Below are positions 16,666 to 26,188 of a stretch of DNA of 46,511 nucleotides, in pieces. Position 1 is the first letter of the stretch. Each line of letters begins with the position of its first letter. Location: contig NZ_JAKGBU010000015.1 of NCBI RefSeq assembly GCF_021555155.1, positions 23,864-70,374 on the forward strand, in the 5' to 3' direction. Under the pieces are notes generated by a model that was given only the letters and a program-made list of their open reading frames with translations, did not search any database and was not told the origin of the DNA. The translations under genes and the position numbers were made by a program. The stretch comes from Rhizobium alarense. Its GTDB lineage: Bacteria > Pseudomonadota > Alphaproteobacteria > Rhizobiales > Rhizobiaceae.

Positions 16666-17444
16666 CACCATTCTCCCTTGAAGTCCGCCGGACGTTTCCC
16701 CGTGAAGGCCGCGACGCCTTCCTTCAGGTCCCCGGTCTTGGCGACGAGGATCGAGCCGAGGGCCTCCACCGCCGCACCGTTGTCCTCGCCATTCGCCACT
16801 GCGATCATCAGCTTGGACACTTCCGTCGCTGCAGGCCCGCGCGCTGTGATGCGGGCTGCATAAGCCTTCGCGGCATTGACAGCTGTTCCGGTCTCCACGA
16901 CCTGGTCGACGATGCCAAGCGTCGCGGCTTCTGCGGCCGTCAGCACTTCCCCGCCGAGCAGCATGCGTCGCACGGCTTGCGCGCCGAAACGCTTCACCAG
17001 CCGTTGCGTGCCCGACCAGCCGGGCACCATGCCGAGGCCCGCTTCCGGCAACCCGATTTTCACTTGGCTTTCCGCTACGCGGATATCGGCGGCGGCGGCC
17101 AGTTCCAGACCGCCGCCCAGTGCATGGCCGTTGACGGCGGCGATCAGCGGCATGCGCAACGTCGCCAGCCGCTCGAAGACGCGGTGGCCAAAGCGGACCC
17201 AGGCGTGGCCGAACTCATTGGGTTCCATCCCGGCCCAGGCGCGGATGTCGCCACCCGCCGAAAACGCCTTCCCCTCGCCGGTCAGGATCGCGACGCGCAC
17301 CGCAGCATTGGCCTCGATCTCATCGCAGGCGGCGGAAAGTTCCTTCAGCATGTCGATGTCGAAGGCGTTTGCCTTTTCCGGTCGCGCGATGGTGATCGTC
17401 GCGACTTCGCCCTCAACGGAAACGCGGATGCGCAGCTCAGCCAT
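16665..17444 (-). CDS. Enoyl-CoA hydratase/isomerase (crotonase family)
   Basis: 259 residues, standard crotonase length. The first oxyanion-hole motif is FSAGGDIRAW (61-70), the second LGGGLELAA (109-117). Both catalytic glutamates expected of a true hydratase are present: Glu114 in GGLELA and Glu134 in GLPEAGLG, followed by PGWSGTQRL. So hydration of an enoyl-CoA is more likely than an isomerase-only role. Its start overlaps the CoA-transferase stop by eight bases, indicating coupled expression with that enzyme. Confidence 0.9.
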   Translation of the reverse strand: MAELRIRVSVEGEVATITIARPEKANAFDIDMLKELSAACDEIEANAAVRVAILTGEGKAFSAGGDIRAWAGMEPNEFGHAWVRFGHRVFERLATLRMPLIAAVNGHALGGGLELAAAADIRVAESQVKIGLPEAGLGMVPGWSGTQRLVKRFGAQAVRRMLLGGEVLTAAEAATLGIVDQVVETGTAVNAAKAYAARITARGPAATEVSKLMIAVANGEDNGAAVEALGSILVAKTGDLKEGVAAFTGKRPADFKGEW

Positions 17445-19050
17445 GGTGCGCTCCTTCCGGCCGGCGCGGTGCCTTCTGTGGCAGCGTCAGGCCGATCGGC
17501 GCATCGGTGAAGAGTGCGGCATCCATCACCTTCAGGTCCGGCGAGACGATGAGGTCGAATTCCGACTGGTCGAGGATATGTGCCTTAAGATCGACGCCCG
17601 GCGCGATCTCGCTGAGCACGACGCCTTCCGGCGTCAGCTTCAGCACGCAGCGCTCGGTGACATAGGTGACGTCCTGCCCCTGCGCGACGCCGCGCGGGCC
17701 GGAGAAGGTGACGTGCTCGACGGCATTGACCAGCTTTTTCAGCTTGCCTTCCCTCTCGATGACGAGCTTGCCGTTCTCGACGGCGAGTTTCGCACCGGCA
17801 TTGAACATGCCGGAGAAGACGATCTTCTTCGCGCGCGCCGTGATGTCGACGAAGCCGCCGGCGCCCGCCGTCACATGCGGCCGGAAGGCGAGCTTCGAGA
17901 CGTTCACCGAACCGTCCCTGCCGATTTCCAGGAAGGAGAGCAGCGAGGCGTCGAATCCGGCGCCCTGGAAATAGGTGAACTGGTAGGGCGAGGGCATGAA
18001 GGCATCGGCATTCGAGGCGCAGCCGAAGGCGAAGTCGAGCAGCGGCACGCCGCCGACGGCGCCCTGTTCGATCACCCAGGTGACGGCGCGGTGCAGGCCC
18101 TCTTCCATTAGGATGCGCGGCACGTTGGCCGAGATGCCGAAGCCGAGATTGACAGCGCTGCCGGCCTCCAGCTCCTGCGCCACGCGGCGGGCAATGACCT
18201 TCTGGACGTTGAAGTCCGGGACGCGGAAGCTATCGAGCGGGCGGAAGATCTCGCCGGAAATGGCAGGGTCGTAGAGCGTCTGTGTCGTCTGCTTCTGGTC
18301 CGGATCGACCACGACATAGTCGACCAGGATGCCGGGCACGCGCACGTCATGCGGTTTGAGCGAGCCTTCCTTGGTGAGGCGTTTCACCTGTGCGATGACG
18401 ATGCCGCCATTGTTGCGAGCGGCGAGCGCCTGGTCGAGCCCGCCGAGATAGGCACCCTCGTGCTCATAGGTCAGGTTGCCGCGCTCGTCGGCGGTGGTGG
18501 CGCGGATGATCGCCACCTGCGGCGCGATCGCCTTGAAATAGAGCCATTCCTCGCCGGCGAAGGTGATCTTCTCGACCACCGGTTCACGGGCGGCGGAGGC
18601 GTTCATCGCGCAGCCTTCGCGAGACGGATCGACGAAGGTTTCGAGCCCCACCTTTGTGATCACGCCGGGGCGCCGGGCGGCGGCCTCGCGGTGCATGTCG
18701 AAGAGGATGCCGGAGGGAATGTTGTAGGCCGGAATGTCGTTGCCGGTGATCATCTGCCAGATCAGCGGCGGTTCGGCAGAGGAGGGACCTGAGGGGTAGG
18801 AGCCGCCGATGATCTTCGCTAGCAGGCCCTTCTTCGCGATATGGTCGACGCCCTTGATGCCGCTCATGTCGCCGGCGGCGATCGGGTGCAACGTCGTCAG
18901 GTTTCGCGGATGTCCCGTCGCGTCGAAACGCTCGCCGATCGCCTTCAGCGTCAGGTCCGGGCAGCCGAGGCCGGAGGACGACGAAACCGATACGACGGCG
19001 CTGTCCGGGATCAGGTCTGCGGCTTGCCTGGGGGTGATATGCTTGCTCAT
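17437..19050 (-). CDS. Acyl-CoA:acetate/propionate CoA-transferase (YdiF/PCT-like)
   Basis: 537 residues from the ATG at 19050; a TTG at 19062 would overlap the reductase gene by four bases. It is a fused two-domain family I CoA-transferase: the N-terminal half has SSSSGLGCPD and GGSYPSG; the C-terminal half has the NLGFGISANVP loop and the catalytic glutamate in WVIEQGAVGG (about Glu328). These enzymes move CoA from a donor such as acetyl-CoA onto a short carboxylic acid. Placed between a carbohydrate reductase and an enoyl-CoA hydratase, it may activate an organic acid made from the sugar. This substrate assignment is an inference from context. Confidence 0.88.
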   Translation of the reverse strand: MSKHITPRQAADLIPDSAVVSVSSSSGLGCPDLTLKAIGERFDATGHPRNLTTLHPIAAGDMSGIKGVDHIAKKGLLAKIIGGSYPSGPSSAEPPLIWQMITGNDIPAYNIPSGILFDMHREAAARRPGVITKVGLETFVDPSREGCAMNASAAREPVVEKITFAGEEWLYFKAIAPQVAIIRATTADERGNLTYEHEGAYLGGLDQALAARNNGGIVIAQVKRLTKEGSLKPHDVRVPGILVDYVVVDPDQKQTTQTLYDPAISGEIFRPLDSFRVPDFNVQKVIARRVAQELEAGSAVNLGFGISANVPRILMEEGLHRAVTWVIEQGAVGGVPLLDFAFGCASNADAFMPSPYQFTYFQGAGFDASLLSFLEIGRDGSVNVSKLAFRPHVTAGAGGFVDITARAKKIVFSGMFNAGAKLAVENGKLVIEREGKLKKLVNAVEHVTFSGPRGVAQGQDVTYVTERCVLKLTPEGVVLSEIAPGVDLKAHILDQSEFDLIVSPDLKVMDAALFTDAPIGLTLPQKAPRRPEGAHHG

Positions 19051-19058
19051 TCTCGTGC

Positions 19059-21103
<2,045 letters not shown>

Positions 21104-21147
21104 GATCTTCCTCCCTGCACGGCGCGTTCTGGCCGCTTGTTGATGGC

Positions 21148-21176
21148 AGATAATTGGATCGTTCCAAATTTGTCAA
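21148..21176 (-). promoter_or_regulatory. Predicted promoter of the lacI-afr-CoA transferase operon
   Basis: A perfect TTGACA -35 at 21176-21171 on the minus strand, then a 17-18 bp spacer occupied by operator 1, and a weak -10 (TTATCT/TATCTG near 21153-21147). The predicted start is about 30-40 bases before the lacI ATG. Confidence 0.55.
21152..21170. promoter_or_regulatory. LacI operator 1 (lacI-afr operon)
   Basis: The core TTGGATCGTTCCAA (21154-21167) has perfect TTGGA/TCCAA half-sites around TCGT, extended by AA/AATT on the flanks. On the minus strand it fills the gap between a perfect TTGACA -35 and the -10 region, a position that would block RNA polymerase. The same core occurs at 21559-21572. 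Confidence 0.82.
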
Positions 21177-21286
21177 GTGTTCGGTTGGAGTTTTTTGTAT
21201 GTGCTGTTCGGTGGAGAGCTTTAAATCCGGTTGCGGTGGGACTCGTCGATGACTCTCGCCGTCGCGGTCCGGTTTCGGCATAGCAG

Positions 21287-21309
21287 ATCCTCGGGACAGG
21301 CCCGAGGAT
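21287..21309 (-). repeat. Dispersed palindromic repeat, copy C
   Basis: ATCCTCGGG-ACAGG-CCCGAGGAT, a perfect 9-bp stem. On the minus strand: CGTCA, stem, CCTGT loop, stem, TCTGCTA. The same family as copies A, B and D. Confidence 0.75.
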
Positions 21310-21430
21310 GACGAGGCTCAGTCAATTAACGCGGTGCCTGTGGAAGCGTTTTCGGGAAAATATGAATACTTTTCATAATTTAAGACGGAGTATTGGTTCG
21401 TTCTGCGTCCGCATATTTCCATGGGGCGTC

Positions 21431-21453
21431 ATGGTCGGGCTTGTCCCGACCAT
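21431..21453 (+). repeat. Dispersed palindromic repeat, copy D
   Basis: ATGGTCGGG-CTTGT-CCCGACCAT, a perfect 9-bp stem preceded by GCGTC and followed by CTGGTG. Relative to copy C the stem changes CC to GG on one arm and GG to CC on the other, so pairing is kept while loop and flanks stay nearly constant. Confidence 0.75.
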
Positions 21454-21555
21454 CTGGTGTCGTCGAATGGAGACAAGGTCTTGATGGTGCCTGCTCGATA
21501 GCACTGTCTTGCACTCGGCAGCCTAACACCCGGTTCGCCTCAATTTTCATCTTGA

Positions 21556-21575
21556 AATTTGGAACGATCTAAATT
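21556..21575. promoter_or_regulatory. LacI operator 2 (DUF993 gene)
   Basis: AATTTGGAACGATCTAAATT, near-perfect inverted symmetry; its core TTGGAACGATCTAA differs from the reverse complement of operator 1 by a single base. It sits between a TTGAAA -35 (21552-21557) and a TATTGC -10 (21575-21580) with a 17-bp spacer, mirroring the layout at the lacI promoter. Confidence 0.8.
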
Positions 21576-21603
21576 ATTGCCCAAGCAACCTCGGGAGGAA
21601 ACT

Positions 21604-22773
21604 ATGCCGATCAGCCTTTCCCTGCCGCGCGCCGACGGCGGTGTCGAAACCTACACGCTCGTCGGAACACCGACCGCGAGACCGGCCACCGCACCGCGTT
21701 TCAGCCGCATCGCCTATGCCGCCGCGCACGTCGTCTCCGATCCGCGTCGTGACAGCCGGCCCTGGGAAGCGCCAGCGATCGATTGGGAGCGCACCATTGC
21801 CTTCCGGCATCACCTGTGGTCGCTCGGCTTCCGCATCGCCGAGGCGATGGATACGGCGCAGCGCGGCATGGGGCTCGACTGGACCGGCGCGCAGGAACTC
21901 ATCCGCCGCTCGCTTGCGGATGCGCGCACCGTGCCGGGCGCCGACCTCGCCTGCGGCGCCGGCACGGACCACCTGAATTCTGCAGACGCCCGCTCGCTCG
22001 ACGACGTGATCGAAGCCTACGAAGAACAGATCGGTTTTGTCGAGAAGCATGGCGGCCGCGCCATCATGATGGCGAGCCGGGCGCTTGCCCGTGTCGCGAC
22101 ATCGCCGGACGACTACCGCACGGTCTACGGCCGCATCCTCGGCCAGACGAAGGACAAGGTCGTGCTGCACTGGCTCGGCGACATGTTCGATCCAAACCTG
22201 AAGGGCTATTGGGGATCGGGGGCCTTCGAGACGGCGCTCGACACGGTCCTCTCGATCATCGCGGAGAATCGTGACAAGGTCGAAGGCATCAAGATCTCGC
22301 TGCTCGACAACGCCAAGGAAGTGGCGCTTCGCGACCGGCTGCCCGACGGCGTGCTCTGCTTCACCGGGGACGACTTCAACTATGCGGAACTGATCGAGGG
22401 GGACGGGCGGAAATATAGCCACGCGCTGCTCGGCATCTTCGATGCCGTCGCGCCGCAGGCCTCCAATGCGCTCGCGGCGCTTGCTGCCGGCGATGTCGGC
22501 CCGTTCCGGGCCATCATCGAGCCGACCGTGCCGCTGTCGCGAAAAATCTTCGAGGCGCCGACGCAATATTACAAGGCGGGCGTCGTCTTCCTCGCCTGGC
22601 TGAACGGCCACCAGGACCATTTCACCATGCCCGCCGGCATGCAGTCCGCCCGCGGCGTGCTGCACTATGCCGACGTCTTCCGCCTTGCGGACACGGCGAA
22701 CGTGCTCGACAGGCCGGAATTGGCAGCAGCCCGCATGCGGCAGTTGATGGCCGTGCTCGGGGTGTCTGTCTGA
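21604..22773 (+). CDS. DUF993 family protein, dihydrodipicolinate synthase/N-acetylneuraminate lyase-like
   Basis: 389 residues from the ATG at 21604, with GGGAGGAA just upstream. The family is grouped with class I aldolases of the DHDPS/NAL TIM-barrel superfamily. Lys230 in VEGIKISLLD is at the position expected for the Schiff-base lysine (the family's GIK motif). Other conserved-looking stretches are DLACGAGTDHL (114-124), GGRAIMMASRAL (150-161) and LHWLGDMFDPNLKGYWGSG. The family has no settled reaction known to me. Control by the same operator as the afr operon suggests an aldol or retro-aldol step, or a dehydration, in that sugar pathway. Confidence 0.8.
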   Translation: MPISLSLPRADGGVETYTLVGTPTARPATAPRFSRIAYAAAHVVSDPRRDSRPWEAPAIDWERTIAFRHHLWSLGFRIAEAMDTAQRGMGLDWTGAQELIRRSLADARTVPGADLACGAGTDHLNSADARSLDDVIEAYEEQIGFVEKHGGRAIMMASRALARVATSPDDYRTVYGRILGQTKDKVVLHWLGDMFDPNLKGYWGSGAFETALDTVLSIIAENRDKVEGIKISLLDNAKEVALRDRLPDGVLCFTGDDFNYAELIEGDGRKYSHALLGIFDAVAPQASNALAALAAGDVGPFRAIIEPTVPLSRKIFEAPTQYYKAGVVFLAWLNGHQDHFTMPAGMQSARGVLHYADVFRLADTANVLDRPELAAARMRQLMAVLGVSV

Positions 22774-22783
22774 GACGCACCGA

Positions 22784-22806
22784 AGCGCCAGGCGCGGCCC
22801 GGCGCT
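22784..22806. terminator. Possible bidirectional hairpin between convergent genes
   Basis: AGCGCC, 11-base GC-rich loop, GGCGCT, in the 53-bp gap between the convergent DUF993 gene and the NADP-binding gene. Followed by CTTCC on the plus strand without a proper T-run, so only a weak terminator candidate. Confidence 0.3.
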
Positions 22807-22826
22807 CTTCCATCGCTCACGTCCCT

Positions 22827-23423
22827 TCAGCCGAGCTTGACCAGGTTCAGCGCCGGCAGGGGGCCGCCCGGGAACTCGACGAGCTTGCCGCCGACGGCCA
22901 GCGCGCCGAGATCGATACCGAAGAAGCCGAGCCTTTCGATCAGCCCGCCCACCGCCTCCTTCGCTGCCGCGTCGTCGCCGGAGTAGAAGAGGACGCGTCT
23001 GCCGCCGTCGCTTGCCGGATCGCCGGAAAGCAGATGCGGCTGCAGGTGGTTGAAGGCCTTGACCAGGCGCGCGCCCGGCACGGCATCGGCGAAGACGGCG
23101 CTTGAGACCCGTCCGCCGAGCTCCGCCTTGCGGAAGCTGGGCTCTACCGGGTTGTTGGCGTCGATGACGATGCGACCGTTCCAGTCCGGCAGGCCGGCCA
23201 GGGCGCCATTGAGCTTTTCCCACGGGACTGCGACGAGCACGATGTCGGCGCCTGCTGCCTGTTCCCGCGTTCCGGCGGTGATGAAAGGCGAAAGTTCCGC
23301 CTGGAGTGCGGCGAGCGATTCCGGGTCGCGGCTGTTGGCGATGGTGGCGCGGATGCCGTTCCTGGCGAGTGCGCGGGCGAAGGCCGATCCGATCTGGCCG
23401 GATCCGATGATGCCGATGGACAT
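22827..23423 (-). CDS. NADPH-dependent F420 reductase-like / NADP oxidoreductase (coenzyme F420-dependent family)
   Basis: 198 residues from the ATG at 23423, which is preceded by AAGGAA; an upstream in-frame extension is basic, low-complexity read-through and is rejected. The N-terminal Rossmann fold has GSGQIG at 7-12, a VAVPW strand around residue 70 and IDANNPV near 90, all typical of the NADP-oxidoreductase F420-dependent (Npr/FNO-like) family, which in Proteobacteria usually does not use F420. Probably a small NADP-dependent reductase. It lies downstream of an SDR gene on the same strand, about 100 bases away, so they may be co-transcribed under the divergent LysR regulator. Confidence 0.8.
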   Translation of the reverse strand: MSIGIIGSGQIGSAFARALARNGIRATIANSRDPESLAALQAELSPFITAGTREQAAGADIVLVAVPWEKLNGALAGLPDWNGRIVIDANNPVEPSFRKAELGGRVSSAVFADAVPGARLVKAFNHLQPHLLSGDPASDGGRRVLFYSGDDAAAKEAVGGLIERLGFFGIDLGALAVGGKLVEFPGGPLPALNLVKLG

Positions 23424-23523
23424 GGGACATTCCTTTCGTGGCGGTCTCCTGGACCGCTCTCCGGAGCGACGATGGGAGATGTTGGCAGCGAGCCGGTCGG
23501 TGCGACCGGCTCGCTCTGTGGCG

Positions 23524-24309
23524 TCAGGCTGTGAAACCGCCGTCGGCGACGATGTCAGCACCGGTGACGAAGGCCGCTTCCGGGCTCGCCAGATAGGCGA
23601 CGACGCTTGCGATCTCATGCGCCTTGCCGTAGCGACCGATCGCCATGCCGGGGCCGACGATCTTGGAGACCGGCCCGCCGTCCGGGTTCATGTCCGTATC
23701 GGTCGGGCCCGGGTGTACGGTGTTGACGGTGATGCCCTTCGGCCCGAGGTCGCGCACCAGGCTGCGGTTGAAGCCGGCGACGGCTCCCTTGGTGAGCGTG
23801 TAGAGGGAGGCCGTCGGGAAGGCGGCGTAACGCACCATCGACGAGCCGATGTGGATGACGCGGCCGCCCTCCGCCATGTGGCGCACGGCCTCCTGCGTTG
23901 CGACGAAGACGCCGGTCACGTTGACGGCGATCATGCGCTGGTAGTCCTCGAAGGCGATGTCGGTGATCGGACCGCCGAGCGCGATACCGGCATTGTTGAC
24001 GAGGATATCGATCGCGCCGAAACGGTCGACCGCGGTCTTCACGGCGGCGCGGACGGCCTCATGGTCGCCGGCGTCGGCCTGGATGGCGAGCGCGCGGCCG
24101 CCCTCGGCCTCGATGGCACGCACGACATCGGCCGCCTTGTCCGGCGAGCCGTGGAAGGTCAGCGCAACGGAGGCGCCATCGGCGGCGAGCCGCCGGGCGA
24201 TTGCCGCACCGATCGAGCGCGAGCCGCCGGTGACGAGGGCGACCTTGCCGGTCAGCGCGCCGGTCACCGGCGTGGCCTGCGAGGCGGCGAGGGGGGTGAT
24301 CTGGTTCAT
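23524..24309 (-). CDS. Short-chain dehydrogenase/reductase (3-oxoacyl-ACP reductase-like)
   Basis: 261 residues from the ATG at 24309 (GGAGC upstream). Classical SDR: TGGSRSIG at 27-34, NNAG at 105-108, catalytic Ser156, Tyr170 and Lys174 in YTLTK, and the C-terminal GADIVADGGFTA. The pattern with an N-terminal ~18-residue polar leader is common in SDRs regulated by an adjacent LysR gene in rhizobia. The substrate is unknown. It is divergent from lysR with a 112-bp gap. Confidence 0.87.
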   Translation of the reverse strand: MNQITPLAASQATPVTGALTGKVALVTGGSRSIGAAIARRLAADGASVALTFHGSPDKAADVVRAIEAEGGRALAIQADAGDHEAVRAAVKTAVDRFGAIDILVNNAGIALGGPITDIAFEDYQRMIAVNVTGVFVATQEAVRHMAEGGRVIHIGSSMVRYAAFPTASLYTLTKGAVAGFNRSLVRDLGPKGITVNTVHPGPTDTDMNPDGGPVSKIVGPGMAIGRYGKAHEIASVVAYLASPEAAFVTGADIVADGGFTA

Positions 24310-24421
24310 GGCTGTGCTCCTTGCATCAGGGTTTGTGTCTTTCAATGGAGCCAATATTGCGCTTTTTGTTCTTCGAGATTAGTCTGTAATAGCTGTCATT
24401 ATCTTCAAGCATTCATTGAAT

Positions 24422-25351
24422 ATGGAAACACTTGCCAATCTCGAAAGTTTTGCGCGCAGCGCCGAAACCGGCAGCTTTTCCGCCGCCGCGCGCCGACTGT
24501 CGCTGACGCCGGCCGCCGTCAGCCGCAACGTCGCGATGCTGGAACGCAATCTCGGCGTCAGGCTCTTTCAGCGCAGCACCCGCAGGCTGACGCTGACCGA
24601 GGACGGCGAGCGTTTCCTGGAGGCGATCCGCGACAATCTGGAGGGCCTGCAGGCCGCTATTTCCGGTATTGCAGGCGGCCAGTCGGCGCCTGCCGGTCTC
24701 CTGAAAGTCAGCCTCAGCCCGACTTTCGGCCTGCGCTACGTGTTGCCGCTGTTGCCCTCCTTTCTCGCGGCCTATCCGGCGATCCGGCCGGAATGGCATT
24801 TCGAGAATCGGCCCGTCGACCTGATCGCCGAAGGCTACGACGCGGCGATCGGCGGCGGCTTCGAGCTTTCGCCGGGCATCGTGTCGCGGGCGCTCGCTCC
24901 GGCGCATCTGATCGCCGTCGCGTCACCCGGCTACATGATCGGCCATCCGATGCCGCGCGACCCCGCCGAACTCGGCGAGCATCAGGGCATCGTCATGCGC
25001 TCGTCGCGCACCGGCCGTCTGCGTACGGGCACGATGCGCACCAGCACCGGCGCGGAAATGCCGGTGGCGCTCAGGCCGACTGTGGTCGTCAACGATCCTG
25101 CGGCCATGGCCGAGGCCGCACTTCTTGGCCTCGGCATCACGGTCGTTGCGGTACCGGACGCCTTGCCGCATCTGGAGACGGGACGGCTCCTGCGTATCCT
25201 GCCGGACTGGTATATCGATGCCGGTTCGGTCTCGATCTACTATGCCAGCCGCATCCTGCTGCCGGCAAAGACCCGCGTCTTCGTCGACCATCTCGCCGGC
25301 GCGTTCCGGCGCGGGGGCCTGGCGGAACGGTTTTCGGCAAGCGTGCCGTAA
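24422..25351 (+). CDS. LysR-family transcriptional regulator
   Basis: 309 residues from the ATG at 24422 (a TTG six bases upstream is an alternative). The winged helix-turn-helix occupies roughly residues 3-60 (LESFARSAETGSFSAAARRL, AVSRNVAMLE, RLFQRSTRRLTLTEDG), followed by the two-lobed LysR effector domain of the CrgA/AaeR type. Divergent from the SDR gene, so it likely controls that gene and perhaps the NADP-binding gene behind it. The 24310-24421 gap is AT-rich and contains ATTAGTCTGTAATAG, a possible T-N11-A type site, though not a strong one. Confidence 0.9.
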   Translation: METLANLESFARSAETGSFSAAARRLSLTPAAVSRNVAMLERNLGVRLFQRSTRRLTLTEDGERFLEAIRDNLEGLQAAISGIAGGQSAPAGLLKVSLSPTFGLRYVLPLLPSFLAAYPAIRPEWHFENRPVDLIAEGYDAAIGGGFELSPGIVSRALAPAHLIAVASPGYMIGHPMPRDPAELGEHQGIVMRSSRTGRLRTGTMRTSTGAEMPVALRPTVVVNDPAAMAEAALLGLGITVVAVPDALPHLETGRLLRILPDWYIDAGSVSIYYASRILLPAKTRVFVDHLAGAFRRGGLAERFSASVP

Positions 25352-25419
25352 GCGCGGGAGATGCTCGACAGCCCGCCGACTTTTGGCGATAGAAGACGGC
25401 TGACGCGAGGGAGTTTGAC

Positions 25420-26115
25420 ATGACCGAACAGACCATCCGGATCGGCGAAAGCTGGAAGGCGCCACTCTCGGCGGAGTTCTCGAGCCCCTATATGGCGAGC
25501 CTCAAGGCATTCCTTCTGAAACAGAAGGAGGAAGGCCGGCGCATCTTCCCGAAGGGCGCCGAGTATTTCCGTGCGCTCGACCTGACGCCGCTCGACGAGG
25601 TGCGCGTCGTCGTTCTCGGGCAGGACCCCTATCACGGCGAGGGGCAGGCGCACGGGCTCTGTTTTTCCGTGCAGCCCGGCGTGCGCATTCCGCCCTCGCT
25701 CGTCAATATCTACAAGGAGATGCAGGACGATCTCGGCATTCCGCCCGCCCGCCACGGTTTTCTTGAGCACTGGGCGAAGCAGGGGGTGCTGCTGCTGAAC
25801 AGCGTGCTGACGGTGGAAATGGGCCGCGCTGCGTCGCATCAGGGGCAGGGTTGGGAGCGCTTCACCGACGCCGTCATCCGTGTCGTCAACGAGCAGGAAA
25901 AGCCGGTCGTCTTCATCCTCTGGGGCTCCTATGCCCAGAAGAAGGCGAGCTTCGTCGACCAGCGCAAGCACCTCGTCATCCGCTCGCCGCACCCGTCGCC
26001 GCTGTCCGCGCATAACGGCTTCTTCGGCTCGCGGCCGTTCTCGAAGGCCAACGACTTTCTCGTGAAACACGGACGCAAACCGATCGGCTGGGAACTTCCG
26101 GCGAGGCCGGAATAG
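25420..26115 (+). CDS. ung: Uracil-DNA glycosylase, family 1
   Basis: 231 residues. All family-1 motifs are present: the water-activating loop GQDPYHG (67-73, with Asp69 and Tyr71), uracil-binding Asn127 in VLLLNSVLT, and the leucine-intercalation loop HPSPLS (191-196, His191). Ung removes uracil from DNA to start base excision repair. GAGGGAG eight bases before the ATG is a strong ribosome-binding site. It follows lysR on the same strand with a 68-bp gap and is probably expressed independently. Confidence 0.97.
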   Translation: MTEQTIRIGESWKAPLSAEFSSPYMASLKAFLLKQKEEGRRIFPKGAEYFRALDLTPLDEVRVVVLGQDPYHGEGQAHGLCFSVQPGVRIPPSLVNIYKEMQDDLGIPPARHGFLEHWAKQGVLLLNSVLTVEMGRAASHQGQGWERFTDAVIRVVNEQEKPVVFILWGSYAQKKASFVDQRKHLVIRSPHPSPLSAHNGFFGSRPFSKANDFLVKHGRKPIGWELPARPE

Positions 26116-26188
26116 GGGTTGTCGCTGGCGCCGGACGAAGGAAGCGGCTACAAATCCCTTGTTCCGCCCCGCTGACAGGTTGGCCCGC

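Larger units (their letters stand above)
21104..21603. other. 500-bp divergent control region between lacI and the DUF993 gene
   Basis: No credible coding region. It contains, in order: the lacI promoter with operator 1 (21152-21176), palindromic repeat copy C (21287-21309), a short TATGAA-TACTT-TTCATA palindrome at 21361-21377, a degenerate operator-like TTGGTTCGTTCTGC at 21393-21406, palindromic repeat copy D (21431-21453), and operator 2 with the DUF993 promoter (21552-21580). The stretch is more AT-rich than its surroundings near 21355-21380. Confidence 0.7.
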
